A stretch of 53,126 bases of DNA. It comes from Spirogloea muscicola. Its lineage: Eukaryota; Streptophyta; Zygnematophyceae; Spirogloeales; Spirogloeaceae. The stretch is from positions 1,003,701 through 1,056,826 of the forward strand of contig WELB01000020.1 in NCBI GenBank assembly GCA_009602725.1, written 5' to 3'. Position 1 is the first letter of the stretch. The number at the start of each line of letters is the position of its first letter. The notes beneath the pieces were generated by a model that was not told the origin of the DNA, made no database searches, and saw nothing but the letters and a program-made list of their open reading frames with translations. Below are positions 36,101-47,000 of this stretch, in pieces. A program made the position numbers and the translations under genes.

Positions 36101-38605
36101 GATTCCTGCATTTAAGCAGCTGGTCTGGGAAAAAGTATGCAGTGAGGTTGTTGTATGAAAAGTCCCTGATGTGCCAATGCATCATATACTTTGCCGATCA
36201 GCCATGTCAGCATCGAGTCAATTTTCAGAGCAAAGAAGCTCGTCAAACAGTTTGTCTGTGGGCACCACTATGACCACAGAAAGTAAGTTGCTTGCATCTG
36301 AAAAGCTCATGCAAGGCAAAGGGAAGCTACTCTCTGAGTCATACACGTGGGTGAGGACATCATTGAAGGTAATCATTCCGGTTGGAGTAGTGAATATGCT
36401 CGTCAATCCGTATGGTACCTGGGTTGGGCCCGTCAATCTGTTATGTGCCACTTGACTGCACATGCAACAGCACACCACTCAGGGGATCTAGCTGGCCCAT
36501 TGGATGCGCATATGTGCACCACCCCTATCATCCCAGTCATTCTGCAGGAGCCAGAAACCCCTGGTACCATGTGAAGGATAACGTGTCGCTAAATCATGCA
36601 TTGAAGAAAGCTCAAGCTACAGCCAGGGCCTATTGCAAGTGCTTGATTCTCACATTTTCTGCAGCGCAGACATGGTGGATAGGCGGGGCAAGTCGCCACT
36701 GAGGCTGTTGTTATCCAAAATTCTGTAGAGGTGCAAGAAAAAGAGGGAGTCGAGGTCATAGCAAAATACATGAAGGCCGACAAAGCTAATAAGCTGGAGT
36801 AGACGTTGCGCTATAGTTGGAGGGTGGTGTTTATGCAAGATCACAGCACTGAAAGTCTCAAAGTAAGTTGTTTTAGGGAAAGCCAACACGCACAAGATGA
36901 CAAGTCGGTAGAGTCGGGTGATGGTAGCCGGTACGCTGCCGGTGAGGTTGTTACAGCAGAGATGGCTGGTTTGTCGAGCACAAAAGGTCCAGCCAAGCAT
37001 GTGAAATCAGGACAAAGAACTAGGAATGTACTAATCAGGATACTGCAAGTCTTGCTCCTCAGGTGCCCACAGTGGAGCAGCATAGGCACCTACAGGCTCA
37101 CTTAAAATTTTGTGACGCCACACCTAGGAAGATGTCATGTAGCAGAAGCTTCTATCTCAGGGTATTATATCAACAGTATGTGCCTTCGGGTCAGGACAAC
37201 ACTTGCGCCTAGTATGCTATTGTGAGATACGCCTTACAAGAACTCACAGCAGGGTCAGCGCAGATAGCTGCCCAATGCTATCTGGAATACTCCCACTTAA
37301 GAAGTTATGGTCAAGGTTCCTGCAGGCAATCATGTGACAAAAGCACAGTGACTTTGCTTATCGACTATCTGAACACTCAAAGTAGTCCTCAGGACAGCAC
37401 ACAAGCACGCCAAAAAAAGGTGAGCAGAGCTTGATTTCCATACAAAAGGTCCAAGTGGGCGAGGTTGCCAATTGTAGAGGGAATCACTCCGGAGAGCCGA
37501 TTGCCATAGAGATGCCTTGCACAGCAGGTACAAGAGGTGTGCTTGTTAAGCCCCACTGAAGCGATCACACAACTAGCTAAAGAATTACAGGAAACACCAG
37601 CTTGTGGATGGCTGCTGCCACGAGAACCTCGTAAGTACTGCGAGCAGGTTGACGGGACAGCAGTGTCTCACAAGCGTGTCAGGCCCGTCAGGTTGCCAAT
37701 GGAAGCAGTGATGCTCCCGTTGAGGTTGGCGTTCACGACCACTCTGTGTACGCACGGGCTTGCTTCATTTGGCATCAACCCCACGCCAAGGCTGACAAAG
37801 GTCTGCGGAGCTCGAAGTGTGCACTTCTGTGGACCGGGGAGGGTTCAGGGAGCCCAACGGCCAATGCCAGCACAGTATTCAAGGAGCGAGCAGGCCGCTA
37901 TCAATGGAGGATCTGGCCCATTCTGAGCACCCTCAAGGGCCAGCATGTGGCAGGGCATGATTAGACTCACAGCGAGGAGACGCGGTTGGTGCCCGGGTCG
38001 CACTCGATGCCGTACCAGGCGCAGTGGCCGCCGGTGGAATTGCAGCCGGCGCAAGGATTGGGGCCCACCCAACTCGACAGAATGCTGGGATTGTGCACAC
38101 TAGCCTTGAAGCTTTGCAGGGCCGCAACTGCAGAGCAGATTACGGGCGGCGCAGCGTCAGGCGCGTGGCAAAGTGATGGCAAACTACCAAAAGAGATAGT
38201 TTGGAGTGTCTCTTCGCGACGGCAGGCTGGCGAGGAGGAGGAGAAGGCGCGCGGCGCGCCTGAAATGGAAGGTTGGCCAACCCATACCCAGTGCATTGTA
38301 CAGGCGAAAGCTAGTGCAAAAGTGGGACAGCTTGAAACAAAGCCCGATGCTGAGGTGGCCGCAAGGAGAAGGTGCGCTGTGCGCATGAAGTGAAAGGTGG
38401 CCAAACCAAGCCAACCAGCTGTTGAGGCAAAAGCTAACGAAGACTCACGGTCTGGGTGCAGGGCGAGCAGACGGCGGCCGATTGGGAGCGCAACTTCGGG
38501 CTGGCGCACAGTAAGATGCGGCTGCTGCAATTGGGAGATGGGGGAGTCGGCGGCGGCGCCGGCGGCGAGGAGGGCGGCGGCGGCGAGGAGCAGCAGCGCC
38601 GCCAT
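33152..38605 (-). CDS. LRR/Cys-rich secreted protein gene L1 (18 exons)
   Basis: Exons (minus): 38449-38605, 37971-38127, 37672-37743, 37444-37515, 37248-37319, 36894-36965, 36654-36722, 36345-36455, 36091-36165, 35780-35869, 35445-35665, 35100-35205, 34768-34884, 34382-34480, 34135-34229, 33835-33948, 33552-33653, 33152-33338. Exon 1 is a signal peptide (MAALLLLAAAALLAAG). Exon 2 is a plant LRR N-cap (LSSWVGPNPCAGC...CAWYGIECD). LRR exons of 72 nt in phase 2 follow (VVVNANLNGSITASIGNLTG). Next come six or seven Cys-rich exons, mostly ending in Cys plus two bases (CSPDSYKFTC, NGSCVV, GAGHC, NGTCAQ, GKCMLKFLPNGTSC). A stop (TAG, 33152) follows the last module. No transmembrane or kinase exon was seen. 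Exon 34135-34229 is 95 nt where the paralogue has 96, giving a frameshift. Restoring that base makes the model 663 codons exactly. It is a decayed gene or carries a sequence error. Confidence 0.82.
38225..38415 (-). repeat. Two class C boxes inside L1 intron 1
   Basis: Boxes at about 38229-38290 and 38355-38410 each read GAGAAGG(C/T)GCGC followed by GAA(A)(G)TGGAAGG or GAAGTGAAAGG and GGCCAA. They match the class C terminal box at 40170-40215. This indicates two retroelement 3' ends within a host intron. Confidence 0.5.
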
Positions 38606-38689
38606 GGCGGCTGGCGGGTGGGGAGGTGCGACTGGGAGTGAGCGGAGGTCGGGGGGCTGGCACCAAGCTCCCCATTATGTACTTGCCTT

Positions 38690-38712
38690 TGTACTCGGCC
38701 ATTTGGCCTTCG
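38690..38712 (+). mobile_element. Family B 3' UTR hairpin remnant
   Basis: CTTTGTACTCGGCCATTTGG and CCTTCG form the family B hairpin (GGCCA-TT-TGGCC). It is joined directly to an inverted family A end, 85 bases upstream of the L1 start codon. Confidence 0.5.
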
Positions 38713-38875
38713 TTTGTTCGAAGAAAGCGCGGCCAGATTGACTGGTGGCTGGGAAAGGCCAGCCCAAAAGAATGGACAAGGTCTGAGGGAGCTTGAGTGC
38801 GAACGACTAGGACTAAGACATCAGCCAGGGAACGCTCAGTAACCTCTAGACAGGAGATGCAGATCCAAGTACACG
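38713..38875 (-). mobile_element. Family A 3' end, near-copy of 205-370
   Basis: On the minus strand it reads GGATCTGCATCTCCTGTCTA, GAGGTTACTGAG, and then a 3' UTR almost identical to 245-370, including the hairpin GGCTGG/CCAGCC. Only about 9 codons of coding tail remain (DLHLLSRGY). It lies about 100-270 bases upstream of the L1 start codon. Confidence 0.7.
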
Positions 38876-39028
38876 AAATCTTCATTCGCTGTGGTCGCTT
38901 GCACTGGTGGTGATTAAGTGATTATCCTACGGAAAGCATTTGGGAAAGCGCTTTTGGGCCCCTTCAGGCCTTGCCAGTTCTGTCCGGGCTGGCTGTTTTA
39001 GGGGAAGCCGCTTCGAAGAGGGCTAAGC

Positions 39029-39056
39029 TTGGGTGTTTGGTCTAGTGGTATGATTC
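39029..39056 (+). tRNA. tRNA-Pro 5' half (truncated)
   Basis: GGGTGTTTGGTCTAGTGG followed by TATGATTCT matches the acceptor 5' strand, D-arm and start of the anticodon stem of plant tRNA-Pro. The A-box-like GGTCTAGTGG is intact. The sequence stops before the anticodon and continues into a family B 3' UTR (TTTGTACTTGGCCACATGGC). No 3' half was found nearby. It is a broken tRNA gene or a chimeric insertion, not functional. Confidence 0.65.
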
Positions 39057-39220
39057 TTTGTACTTGGCCACATGGCCTCCCCATCTCTTAATACACCCCT
39101 CTTCTCTATGGGCGGGCACTTTCTTGATACTCACGTTTTCCTTTGGGCGAGCTCTTCTTCTTTGGGGCGGTGGGCCTCGTCTGCTCTTGGACGTGGTACT
39201 GATCGACGCATACAAGAAGG
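39057..39220 (+). mobile_element. Family B and A fragments, mosaic
   Basis: A family B hairpin (GGCCA-CA-TGGCC, 39064-39075) is followed by CTCTTAATACA. A family A terminus (CTATGGGCGGGCACTTTCTT) comes next, then a family A RLE fragment (GPRLLLDVVLIDAYK, about 39174-39218). Each is cut short at its 5' end. Confidence 0.55.
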
Positions 39221-39470
39221 GGGCCAGAGGAAGCCAGAGGAAGCGCTAAGAAACCAAAGCAGACAAAGAAAGAAAGCAGCTACAAATCACTCAGTAACCC
39301 CTGCTAAGCAGCCGCAAATCAGAGAGGCTAGGGTCCTGGAAGTGGGTCCCCTGGACAGAGCCAGAGGCAGCAGCGAGGGCTCTCCCGGCACGAAGGTGCA
39401 GCGCACGGGCCATGGACCTCTGCAGCGAGACGGCCAAGCGCATGCGATACACTTGCGCCAGCGACCCGGC
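39221..39470 (-). mobile_element. Family A 3' end running into gap
   Basis: On the minus strand: AGSLAQVYRMRLAVSLQRSM, then ALHLRAGRALAAASG, ending PSLSDLRLLSRGY with TGA at 39291-39293. The frame is intact up to the N gap. The 3' UTR lies at 39221-39290 and is shortened by the adjoining RLE fragment. Confidence 0.7.
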
Positions 39471-40019
39471 NNNNNNNNNNNNNNNNNNNNNNNNNNNNNN
39501 NNNNNNNNNNNNNNNNNNNNNNNNNNNNNNNNNNNNNNNNNNNNNNNNNNNNNNNNNNNNNNNNNNNNNNNNNNNNNNNNNNNNNNNNNNNNNNNNNNNN
39601 NNNNNNNNNNNNNNNNNNNNNNNNNNNNNNNNNNNNNNNNNNNNNNNNNNNNNNNNNNNNNNNNNNNNNNNNNNNNNNNNNNNNNNNNNNNNNNNNNNNN
39701 NNNNNNNNNNNNNNNNNNNNNNNNNNNNNNNNNNNNNNNNNNNNNNNNNNNNNNNNNNNNNNNNNNNNNNNNNNNNNNNNNNNNNNNNNNNNNNNNNNNN
39801 NNNNNNNNNNNNNNNNNNNNNNNNNNNNNNNNNNNNNNNNNNNNNNNNNNNNNNNNNNNNNNNNNNNNNNNNNNNNNNNNNNNNNNNNNNNNNNNNNNNN
39901 NNNNNNNNNNNNNNNNNNNNNNNNNNNNNNNNNNNNNNNNNNNNNNNNNNNNNNNNNNNNNNNNNNNNNNNNNNNNNNNNNNNNNNNNNNNNNNNNNNNN
40001 NNNNNNNNNNNNNNNNNNN
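39471..40019. other. Assembly gap (549 N)
   Basis: A run of N with a retroelement tail on each side, probably a collapsed repeat. Open frames spanning it are meaningless. Confidence 0.99.
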
Positions 40020-40215
40020 CGTGGCGGCGCTCCAGCTCCCCAAGTTAGCTTGTCAGATTTGTTTGTGCTCACCCGTGGGTACTAATGTCATCTTAGGTAC
40101 CTTAGATTAGGTCTCCGTATTATGTAGCCTTGTTTAGTCTGCACTCGACTCTGCCTGAACAATGTATTGGCTTGAATTGGCCTCCCTTTCAATTCATGCG
40201 CCCCGCGCGCCTTCT
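40020..40215 (+). mobile_element. Class C retroelement tail and 3' box
   Basis: After the gap the frame encodes GAPAPQVSLSDLFVLTRGY with TAA at 40083-40085. About 90 bases later comes the class C box (GAATTGGCCTCCCTTTCAAT, then TCATGCGCCCCGCGCGCC). It contains the stem GAATTG/CAATTC. This ties the class C box to an S-D-L-x-x-L-T-R-G-Y tail. Confidence 0.6.
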
Positions 40216-40367
40216 CTCTCTTTGGGGGAGGGCGGGGAAGCCGGGTCTGCCGGCGGCGGCTGCCGGCCCGCTTGCTGCGGGGTGACCGTGGCACATTTCA
40301 GATCCGCCAGATCCGCCTCCCGCCACTTGGCCGGCCTTGGCTGGCCGGCGCCCAGTCCGGCCACCTG

Positions 40368-40432
40368 CAGGAAAAAAGGCGCGCAGTGCGCATGCAATGA
40401 AAGGGCGGCCAATTGAAGCCTACATCGTTGAT
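40368..40432 (-). repeat. Class C box, inverted copy
   Basis: AAGGCGCGCAGTGCGCATGC and AATGAAAGGGCGGCCAATTG, the reverse orientation of 40170-40215 with several differences. Confidence 0.5.
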
Positions 40433-40469
40433 AATGAATGAAAGTGTCTCTCCCAAAGGAGTGTGTATC

Positions 40470-41125
40470 GAGTGATGGAGAGCCTGAGTGGCCAAGTACG
40501 AAGGCAAGCACATGCACAGATGTACATCAGCTGCTGCCAAGCTAAACCGCTCAGTAACCACGAGTCAGCACAAAGAGGTCGTTAATCGATGCCCGGACAC
40601 CGAATGGCGATCGACAAGCTCCTGTGCCACCAGCCAAGGCTCGACCAACTTTTGGATGTCAAGCATGAGCCTGAGCTCGTTGCAGAGAGGCTGACACACG
40701 ACGTCGTAAAGATATCAAATAGGCTGCCGGCATGCCCATCTGGATGGAAGCATATCCTCATGTCGTGCATATCCTAGACTTGCAGTAGGTTATGGAAGCG
40801 AGGACCCATGCAGCCGAAAGTGTCAATTGCTGCCGGTAGGAGGTGAGCGCTGCGGGTGTAGTCAGAGTAGTGTCAGAGCTTTCTCTGCTCAGCACCTCCC
40901 ACTGCATGGCCAGCAATGTGCATCGATGCGGAACTCTTGTCCGCCTCCGTCAACACCACATCAATCAAGGCTCATGGACCTCTGCAAGGTTGTACACCCA
41001 CAATGTCCAGGGTGCAACGGTGATGGCGTCCCTGGAAATTGGTGGTGATGGAAATTATATGGCTCACTTCCACAACGGCGCGGTAGCCGGTGTCGCGCAC
41101 CACGTCCGCCAGGGCTGTCGTGCGC
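40470..41125 (-). mobile_element. Family B RLE retroelement, decayed
   Basis: On the minus strand: VVRDTGYRAVVEVSHIISIT, then RRCTLDIVGVQPC-like sequence with GGGPR damaged, continuing in other frames to an SDLxVLTRGY region with the ancestral stop near 40552. The 3' UTR carries GGCCAAGTAC...AAGGCAAGCACA. There are multiple frameshifts and the 5' end is truncated. Confidence 0.6.
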
Positions 41126-41960
41126 TGTCCAGTCGGTGTTCGATTCGCGTCGGTGCTGACTCGGACGCGGAGGTGGCTGCACGCGTAGAGAATCAAGATA
41201 GGTCATCCATCAGCTTGGTGTGCAGAGAAGATGCGAGCGCGGGACCTCCCCGCTGTAGTCAGAAGTGGTGCCCAGTTGGTCGCTGGAGTACCACCTGGCG
41301 ACGGTTCAATCCAGATGCCGCCCAAGCACGCTTGGGGGCGACGTTCGACTTCGATTGGCCCCAGTCCCGCCGGACGCGGGCGCCCAACACCCAATCGCCT
41401 AGCCGTGCCAGTCTGGCCACGGCGTGCAGGCATGATGCCGCCCATGGCAAACTACTGACACCGATGAGCAGTGCCATCTGGCCACCCAGACCACACAAAG
41501 CCCCTCATAGACCGAGAGAGCTCATGAATGCGCGTCGAAGGTATGATTTGCCTCGATGAGCCGTGAGAAATCGGCTAGGCAGTGGTGGGGGAAATGGTAG
41601 GTGGTGGTAGGTGCGAGTCTCGGGCTGCACTGGCCTTGAGACCTGGGGGACCAGATGGGCCAGATGGCCCATCCCAACAAACAATGTAGTTCCTTACTTT
41701 CTTTGACCAAGCATAAGGCAACTTCCGCTGAAGAGCCTAATCCGGGTAGCTCCGCCTCCGGTCGCGTCAGACCGGCTCACACTCGGTAAGCCGCGAATAC
41801 CGCGACCTTGTGTGTGCAGAGTGCAGCCTCGAACATTGTCTCGAGCTGCTCAGAGGCTGTCACATACTATTACTTCAGCATCCGTCGTGTACGGCATTCC
41901 TTGACTTCGTCTCTGATTGTGGTTCTAAGCGTGTGACTTGTCTTCCAACCATCTTCACTA
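41126..41960 (+). repeat. Dispersed repeat D, copy 2
   Basis: It shares with 50000-50790 the blocks GGTGGCTGCACGCGTAGA, CACTGGCC(T/G)TGAGAC-type and AGATGGGCCA, and the run from GACCGGCTCACACT through GACCTTGTGTGTG, CTCGAGCTGCT, TCGTGTACG and TTCTTGACTTCGT to GTGTGACTTG. No coding potential is evident. Confidence 0.55.
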
Positions 41961-42216
41961 AATAATGAAGTTTTCTTAATTCTAAGTTCTGGATTGCCAA
42001 CCACGTCATCTGTTGGTTACTTCTATTCTGTTATTTTCTGTCAATGCCAATGTTGCTACTTATTTTCCCGCAGACCTACTTTTCACCTCATTTCCTTGAG
42101 TGTCCACCACGTAGAGTCGGATTCGTTGCCGACTTCCATACTGATCTGACTTATCGACGCAGTCTATCGGGCAGCCGACATCATCTAGCACGGCGACGCT
42201 CTGCGCCCGGGCATGA
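41961..42216. other. Region without recognised gene
   Basis: AT-richer sequence following repeat D. It may be part of the same element. Nothing is recognised. Confidence 0.3.
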
Positions 42217-42415
42217 CACGCCCACCACCTCAGGGCCTGTGGGACAAAGAGAAAACTTCCGTGTATGAGAAAGAAATGGAGGCCAAATGGCCAAGTACAA
42301 AGGCAGGCACATCTAAAGATCTTCATGACCTACAGCAGAATGACCCGCTCAATGACCACGGATCAAAACATGAAGGTCACTACTCGATGCATGAGCAAAG
42401 AAAAATGCGTGTATA
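42217..42415 (-). mobile_element. Family B fragment with internal deletion
   Basis: A 24-base piece matching the region just after the zinc finger (CCCACCACCTCAGGGCCTGT, compare 19318-19340) is joined to a decayed family B 3' UTR. The UTR includes the hairpin GGCCAAATGGCC (42283-42294) and a damaged stop region (GACCCGCTCAATGACCACGG). Confidence 0.5.
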
Positions 42416-42893
42416 TTAAGAGATGGGGAGGCCATGTGTGGCCAAGTACAAAGGCAAGCACATTGGACAAATGTACGTCACCTGCTGCTAAGCTGACCCG
42501 CTCAGTAACCACGAGTCAGCACATAGAGGTCGCTAGCTGACGCTCGAATACCGGACGGCAATTGACTAGCTCTTGTGCCAGCAGCTAAGGCTCGACCAGC
42601 TTTCTGATGCAGAGCATACGCCTGAGCTCGTTGCAGACAGGTTGACACTCGACGTCGCAGAAATGACAGATAGGCTGCACGGCATACCCATCTGGGCTGG
42701 GAGCATATCCTCGCGTCGTGCACATCCCAGACTCGCTATGTTCTCGAGTAGGGTATGGAAGCGAGGACCCAAGCAGCCGAAAGTGTCGATTGCGGCCGGG
42801 AGGAGGTGGTCACTGCGGGGGTAGTCTGAGTAGTGTCGGAGCTTTTTCTGCTCAGCACCTCCCACTGCGTGGCAAGCAATGTGTGTGGAAAGA
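42416..42893 (-). mobile_element. Family B RLE retroelement 3' end
   Basis: The minus-strand frames (42865 onward, then a shift near 42690) encode GGAEQKKLRHYSDYPRSDHL, AAIDTFGCLGPRFHTLLEN, and the tail ASDLYVLTRGY with TGA at 42502-42504. The 3' UTR lies at 42416-42500 with the hairpin GGCCATGTGTGGCC. The RLE core is missing because the copy starts downstream of it. A frameshift (MPCSLS) interrupts it. Its 5' end meets an inverted family A UTR. Confidence 0.7.
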
Positions 42894-43140
42894 GCAAAGA
42901 GGGGCTAGCAAAGCCAGCCCAGAGAAGAATGGGACAATATCCAAAGGCCACGGGAAAGGTGCCGTAAAGGGGGAGACTACGCAACTGGACACGAAATGAT
43001 GCAGGATGGAAGCCCGCTGATTCACCATGTAAATGCGATCAGTAGGGAGAAAGTGCTCGCCCATTCAGCATAGGGGCTGGAAATGCCAGCCCGAAAAAGA
43101 GTCAACAGAGGACAAGAAGGGGGCCAGGGGAAGGCGCTAA
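42894..43140 (-). mobile_element. Two family A 3' UTR units, inverted
   Basis: Hairpins at about 42901-42919 (GGGCTAG-CAAAG-CCAGCCC, imperfect) and 43074-43092 (GGGCTGG-AAATG-CCAGCCC, perfect). Downstream blocks are GGGGGCCAGGGGAAGGCGCT, and the terminus GTGCTCGCCCATT lies at 43052-43064. Confidence 0.65.
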
Positions 43141-44091
43141 GGGGGGAGGAGGAGGGGGGGACTGCCGCGGCCGCTGACGCCTTCCTGACTCTCGCCGCGG
43201 GTGTCCTGACGCGCGTCCGCCCGACGCTGTGAGTACGTCAATCCGTCCCCGACCCGAGCGGGAGAACGACCAATCCGAGACAAACCCGACCCGAGAACGT
43301 CAAATCCACCCCCTCCCTTCCACCACCTTCGTCGTGCCTTTGTGCATGCAGCCCATCGTCCCTGACCGTCCGCAGCTCTTTCCGGATTAGTCAACCATTC
43401 GTCACGGCACCTGTTCATAAATGAATCAGTACTGGGTCAGATCTGCGCGAGTCATGTGAGGTACCTCGAGCGGCACAATTTGGCCACGATACAATCCACT
43501 CACTCTCCCTCTCTCTCTCAACGGGCCATCTAGAGCGATGAGCCCTCTGTCAGGAGTCCTTATGCTTGTGCTGCCTGGTCTGCAGGTAGCCATTGGACAA
43601 GCACCATGATCATGTTTGCCGGTCATTCAGACTTGTCTCTGCAACACGCAATTCCTGCACTACTTGGTCCGTGCATCCCACGATTCTCTCTTATCGTCGT
43701 TGTGCAGACGGCACAGTCGTGCCATCGACTCCTCACACGAGCTAAGCATGTGACTATCTTACATTCTGCAGGCCCTTGTTGAGAAGGTCATGTACTTCCG
43801 GCAACTTGCCGAGTACCTTTCACTTTTCCCTTGCAGTGGATGATGGACAACGATGGGAGGGCTCTTGTCACCGAAGTTTGTGCTCCCACTAAGCAATGGT
43901 GTGGTGTGGAGCAGCCTCTTTGACCATGAGGACTCTTTGATACTATAGCTCTGCATAGAGATGCCAGTCATAATTGGAGACGGTTTGAAGGGTGGGCGGC
44001 ACCGATTTGTCAATTGACTGGCCTGCGTTTCTCACAGGTCCTCTAGACCTTCATGATGCTAGCTGCATCTTCCTCTGAAACAATACCTCAC
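43141..44091. other. Downstream flank of LRR gene L2
   Basis: GC-rich to about 43400, then mixed sequence containing the presumed 3' UTR of the minus-strand LRR gene. No other gene was recognised. Confidence 0.3.
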
Positions 44092-47000
44092 TTATGGGTC
44101 CAGGATGCAGGTAGTGCCCGAGCACTGGCCATCGTAGCCATTGATATTGCACGGACCACCAGTGTCAAAGTGGCACATTCCGTTTTCGTTGCAGAAGGCG
44201 CAGCAACCATGAGGACACGGACCTCCGCAAGGCGTGTCAACTGGCTTGTAGCTGTCAGTCTGGCATTTTCCCTCACTGCAAAAATTGGCAACGTGTCAGG
44301 TAAGATGTGAGCGGCATAAAAGCTCAGCTTTGCTTTCTACCATGAAGGAAACTATCAGCGTGACATGACAGCTTATGAGTACAGGTCTTCTCAAATCATG
44401 AGCCCCTACGCGCAGGCTGTGGCAGTAAAGTGGCAAGATACATTTGAAGTACTGACTTCCAGGTCTTAAGGCAATACCTGCACTTGCCGTTGACGCAGTC
44501 GGGATACAATCCTGTGTTGATGCCAGTTATGTTGCAAGGAGTGCCATTCGACAGGAATTTCAGCATACACTTGCCATGCCTGTGATGTGGCCCACCCAAG
44601 GTGCAATAGTCATGCTCAACTGGTGGATCCTAAGCTTATGTCCTCACAGGTGCCAGGAAATGTTTGGCTGGACATGTATGCTGATTGATGAGCTATGCTT
44701 ACTTGTCAAGTCCGTCTACTGTGTGGAGCACAATGACTATGTTGGCTTACAGCTTACGCAGATTTGTGACCTACATGCACGATGCAGTAGCACAGCCCTT
44801 GTAGTCAGCAAAGGGGCCCGGGACGCTGTTTATAACGTCCAAGGCATGTGCGCAACTGGTGCCATCTGGAAGTGGAGAGATCTGAGCACAGGTGCCATTC
44901 CTACAAGACAAACAACCTCAGCTCTGACTCAGTAGCTCGTACACATGCTGGTGAAAAAGTCATGCTAATTACTGGCAGAATGCGCCACAACATCTGCAGA
45001 ACAGGTGTTGCCAAGTTCACAGTGCGCATGCATTGGTCACAGAGACTGTGCCGTTGCATGTCCTCGCTAAAAGCTTGGACATCAGATACACCTGCACTTT
45101 TGCACACTGCAGAAGTCGTTCCCAGGGATGTAGTCACAAGATATATTGTCCTTTGCACCGTAGTCGTAAAGGCAGTGTCCAGCACCACTGCCAACAATGT
45201 CTCACCAGTGTCACAGCCCAAACGGCATGCTTCTGGCAAGTTGGATTTCCTTATATGCTCGTGACACATGAGTTGAATGCACTGCACTGCACTGCATTGA
45301 CTCTTCGACGATATTCGTCGACAATGGAGGCGGCTTTACTTGCACACTCCATCCAGCCAGCACTGGTAGTTCTGGTATTCAGTTATCAATAAGCAGGAAG
45401 AGTTAGCGGAATAGTTGCTCGTGACTGCACATGATCCATTCCTGTACAAGAGGACCACCAAGCCAGCAGCATCTCTGTGAGCAATTGAGAAAGTGGTCAT
45501 GCCAGCACACCCGATGAAGTGAAGATCATCTGCTGTGCAAGTTGCCAACTTGACACCACGTGACAATCAGAGCCAGTGCACTACCTAGCTAACTATCTCC
45601 TGCACAGGGGTGGCCAGCTGCTCAACACCAGAAACACACAGCTATAAACAAGAAGGTCAAAGGACTAGCTCAATCGAGAGCACTGACCGGCAGCCGAAAG
45701 TGGCGCAAGAGGAATCAACTCCAGGGACAGAAGGGCAACGTGAGCCGTCCCCAAGACTAGCCCTTGTGCATTTCAAGGTCCCAGGGCTAGAGAGGCGCCC
45801 AGACAAGCATCAGTCAGGATCACTAGACATCCCTGGTAATGGATGTGAACAATAGTACTATCAGGAGCATGCGGTTCACCAGCAAGCAAGCAAGAGGTGT
45901 CTGCACCTGATGCATGACCGAGCAGTTGCGCTCAACAACCTCTGCAGTGGTGTTTGCAGTTTGGAGCTTACTTGCAGTATGCATAGGCACACGAGTTTTG
46001 GATAGAAGCAATTTCGTAACCAGGCAAGCCTGGCTGCCAATTCTGGCAAGTGAGGTTATAAGGGTCGTTATAGTCTGGAATGCATGCTGCACATGCCCAA
46101 CAAAGAGAATATAAACCAGCACTATGTCTGTGACAAAGAACTTCCTAAAGTTGCAGAGCACTCTGCATGGACTGGCAAAAACAGTCTGGACTATTATGCA
46201 TACTCAAGGAGCCTGCTCTGTCTACTTCCAAACTTCGAATAGCTCCATGCATCCACGAGACTCTACAAGGAAAGAGCCTAATAGCTGAATAAATGGGCGC
46301 ATGCAGGGACGAAGAGATCCTGAGAGATGGGTGTTGAGGTGGTTGAGGGCAGGAGGATGGGAGGGGAGGAGAACGGGGCAGGACGAGATTGGTGATGATA
46401 GTGGAGATGGAGCATTTGTAGCGCCCACCTGGTGCAGGCACGGCCGCACAGACTGAAGCTGGCCTCTGCCACTTTGCAGGGCGGTCGAAGCAGTTGGTGC
46501 CGGTGTGAACAGGTATCCCCTCGATTGTGACATTGGGTGCTGCCCCGACGAAGTAATTATCGGTGACATCCAACCACGTCAAGTTCCGGGTTGAAGTGAA
46601 GAAGCTCAGACTGAAAATGCCCTGGAATTTGTTGTGGGAAATGTCTCTGCCACATCATTAATTGTGGCCAATGAGAGTGGCTCATTGAAGGGGGGCCCTA
46701 CACTGAGGTGAAAGAGAAGCATTTCACATTGGTTGGGAATTGCATAATTCAGTGATGTCTCCCTTACAATTTCCTCAGCTTTGTGAAGGTGGTAAAGGGC
46801 TTCTGCCCTCCCGACCCTGAATCTGGCAGCGCCCCTCCAAAAGTGTTTCCTGCTATGTTGCTGCAGCAACCAGGAGCCTCGCAGGCAATATGTACAATTG
46901 CATCAGCAGCGCATTCTGAGCCTTGCTGCTGGCTGCACGTTACATACAAGTGATGTCAACCTAGCCTTCTATAAGTCAAGCACGAGGATTTCTGACGCCT

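Noticed and set aside
38206-38414. Short frames inside L1 intron 1 (MHWVWVGQP, KWKVGQPIP)
   Set aside because: They coincide with class C terminal boxes in the intron, and clean GT-AG sites remove them.
39072-40110. Four long open frames spanning the second N gap
   Set aside because: Most of each frame is N. Only the retroelement tails at each end are real sequence.
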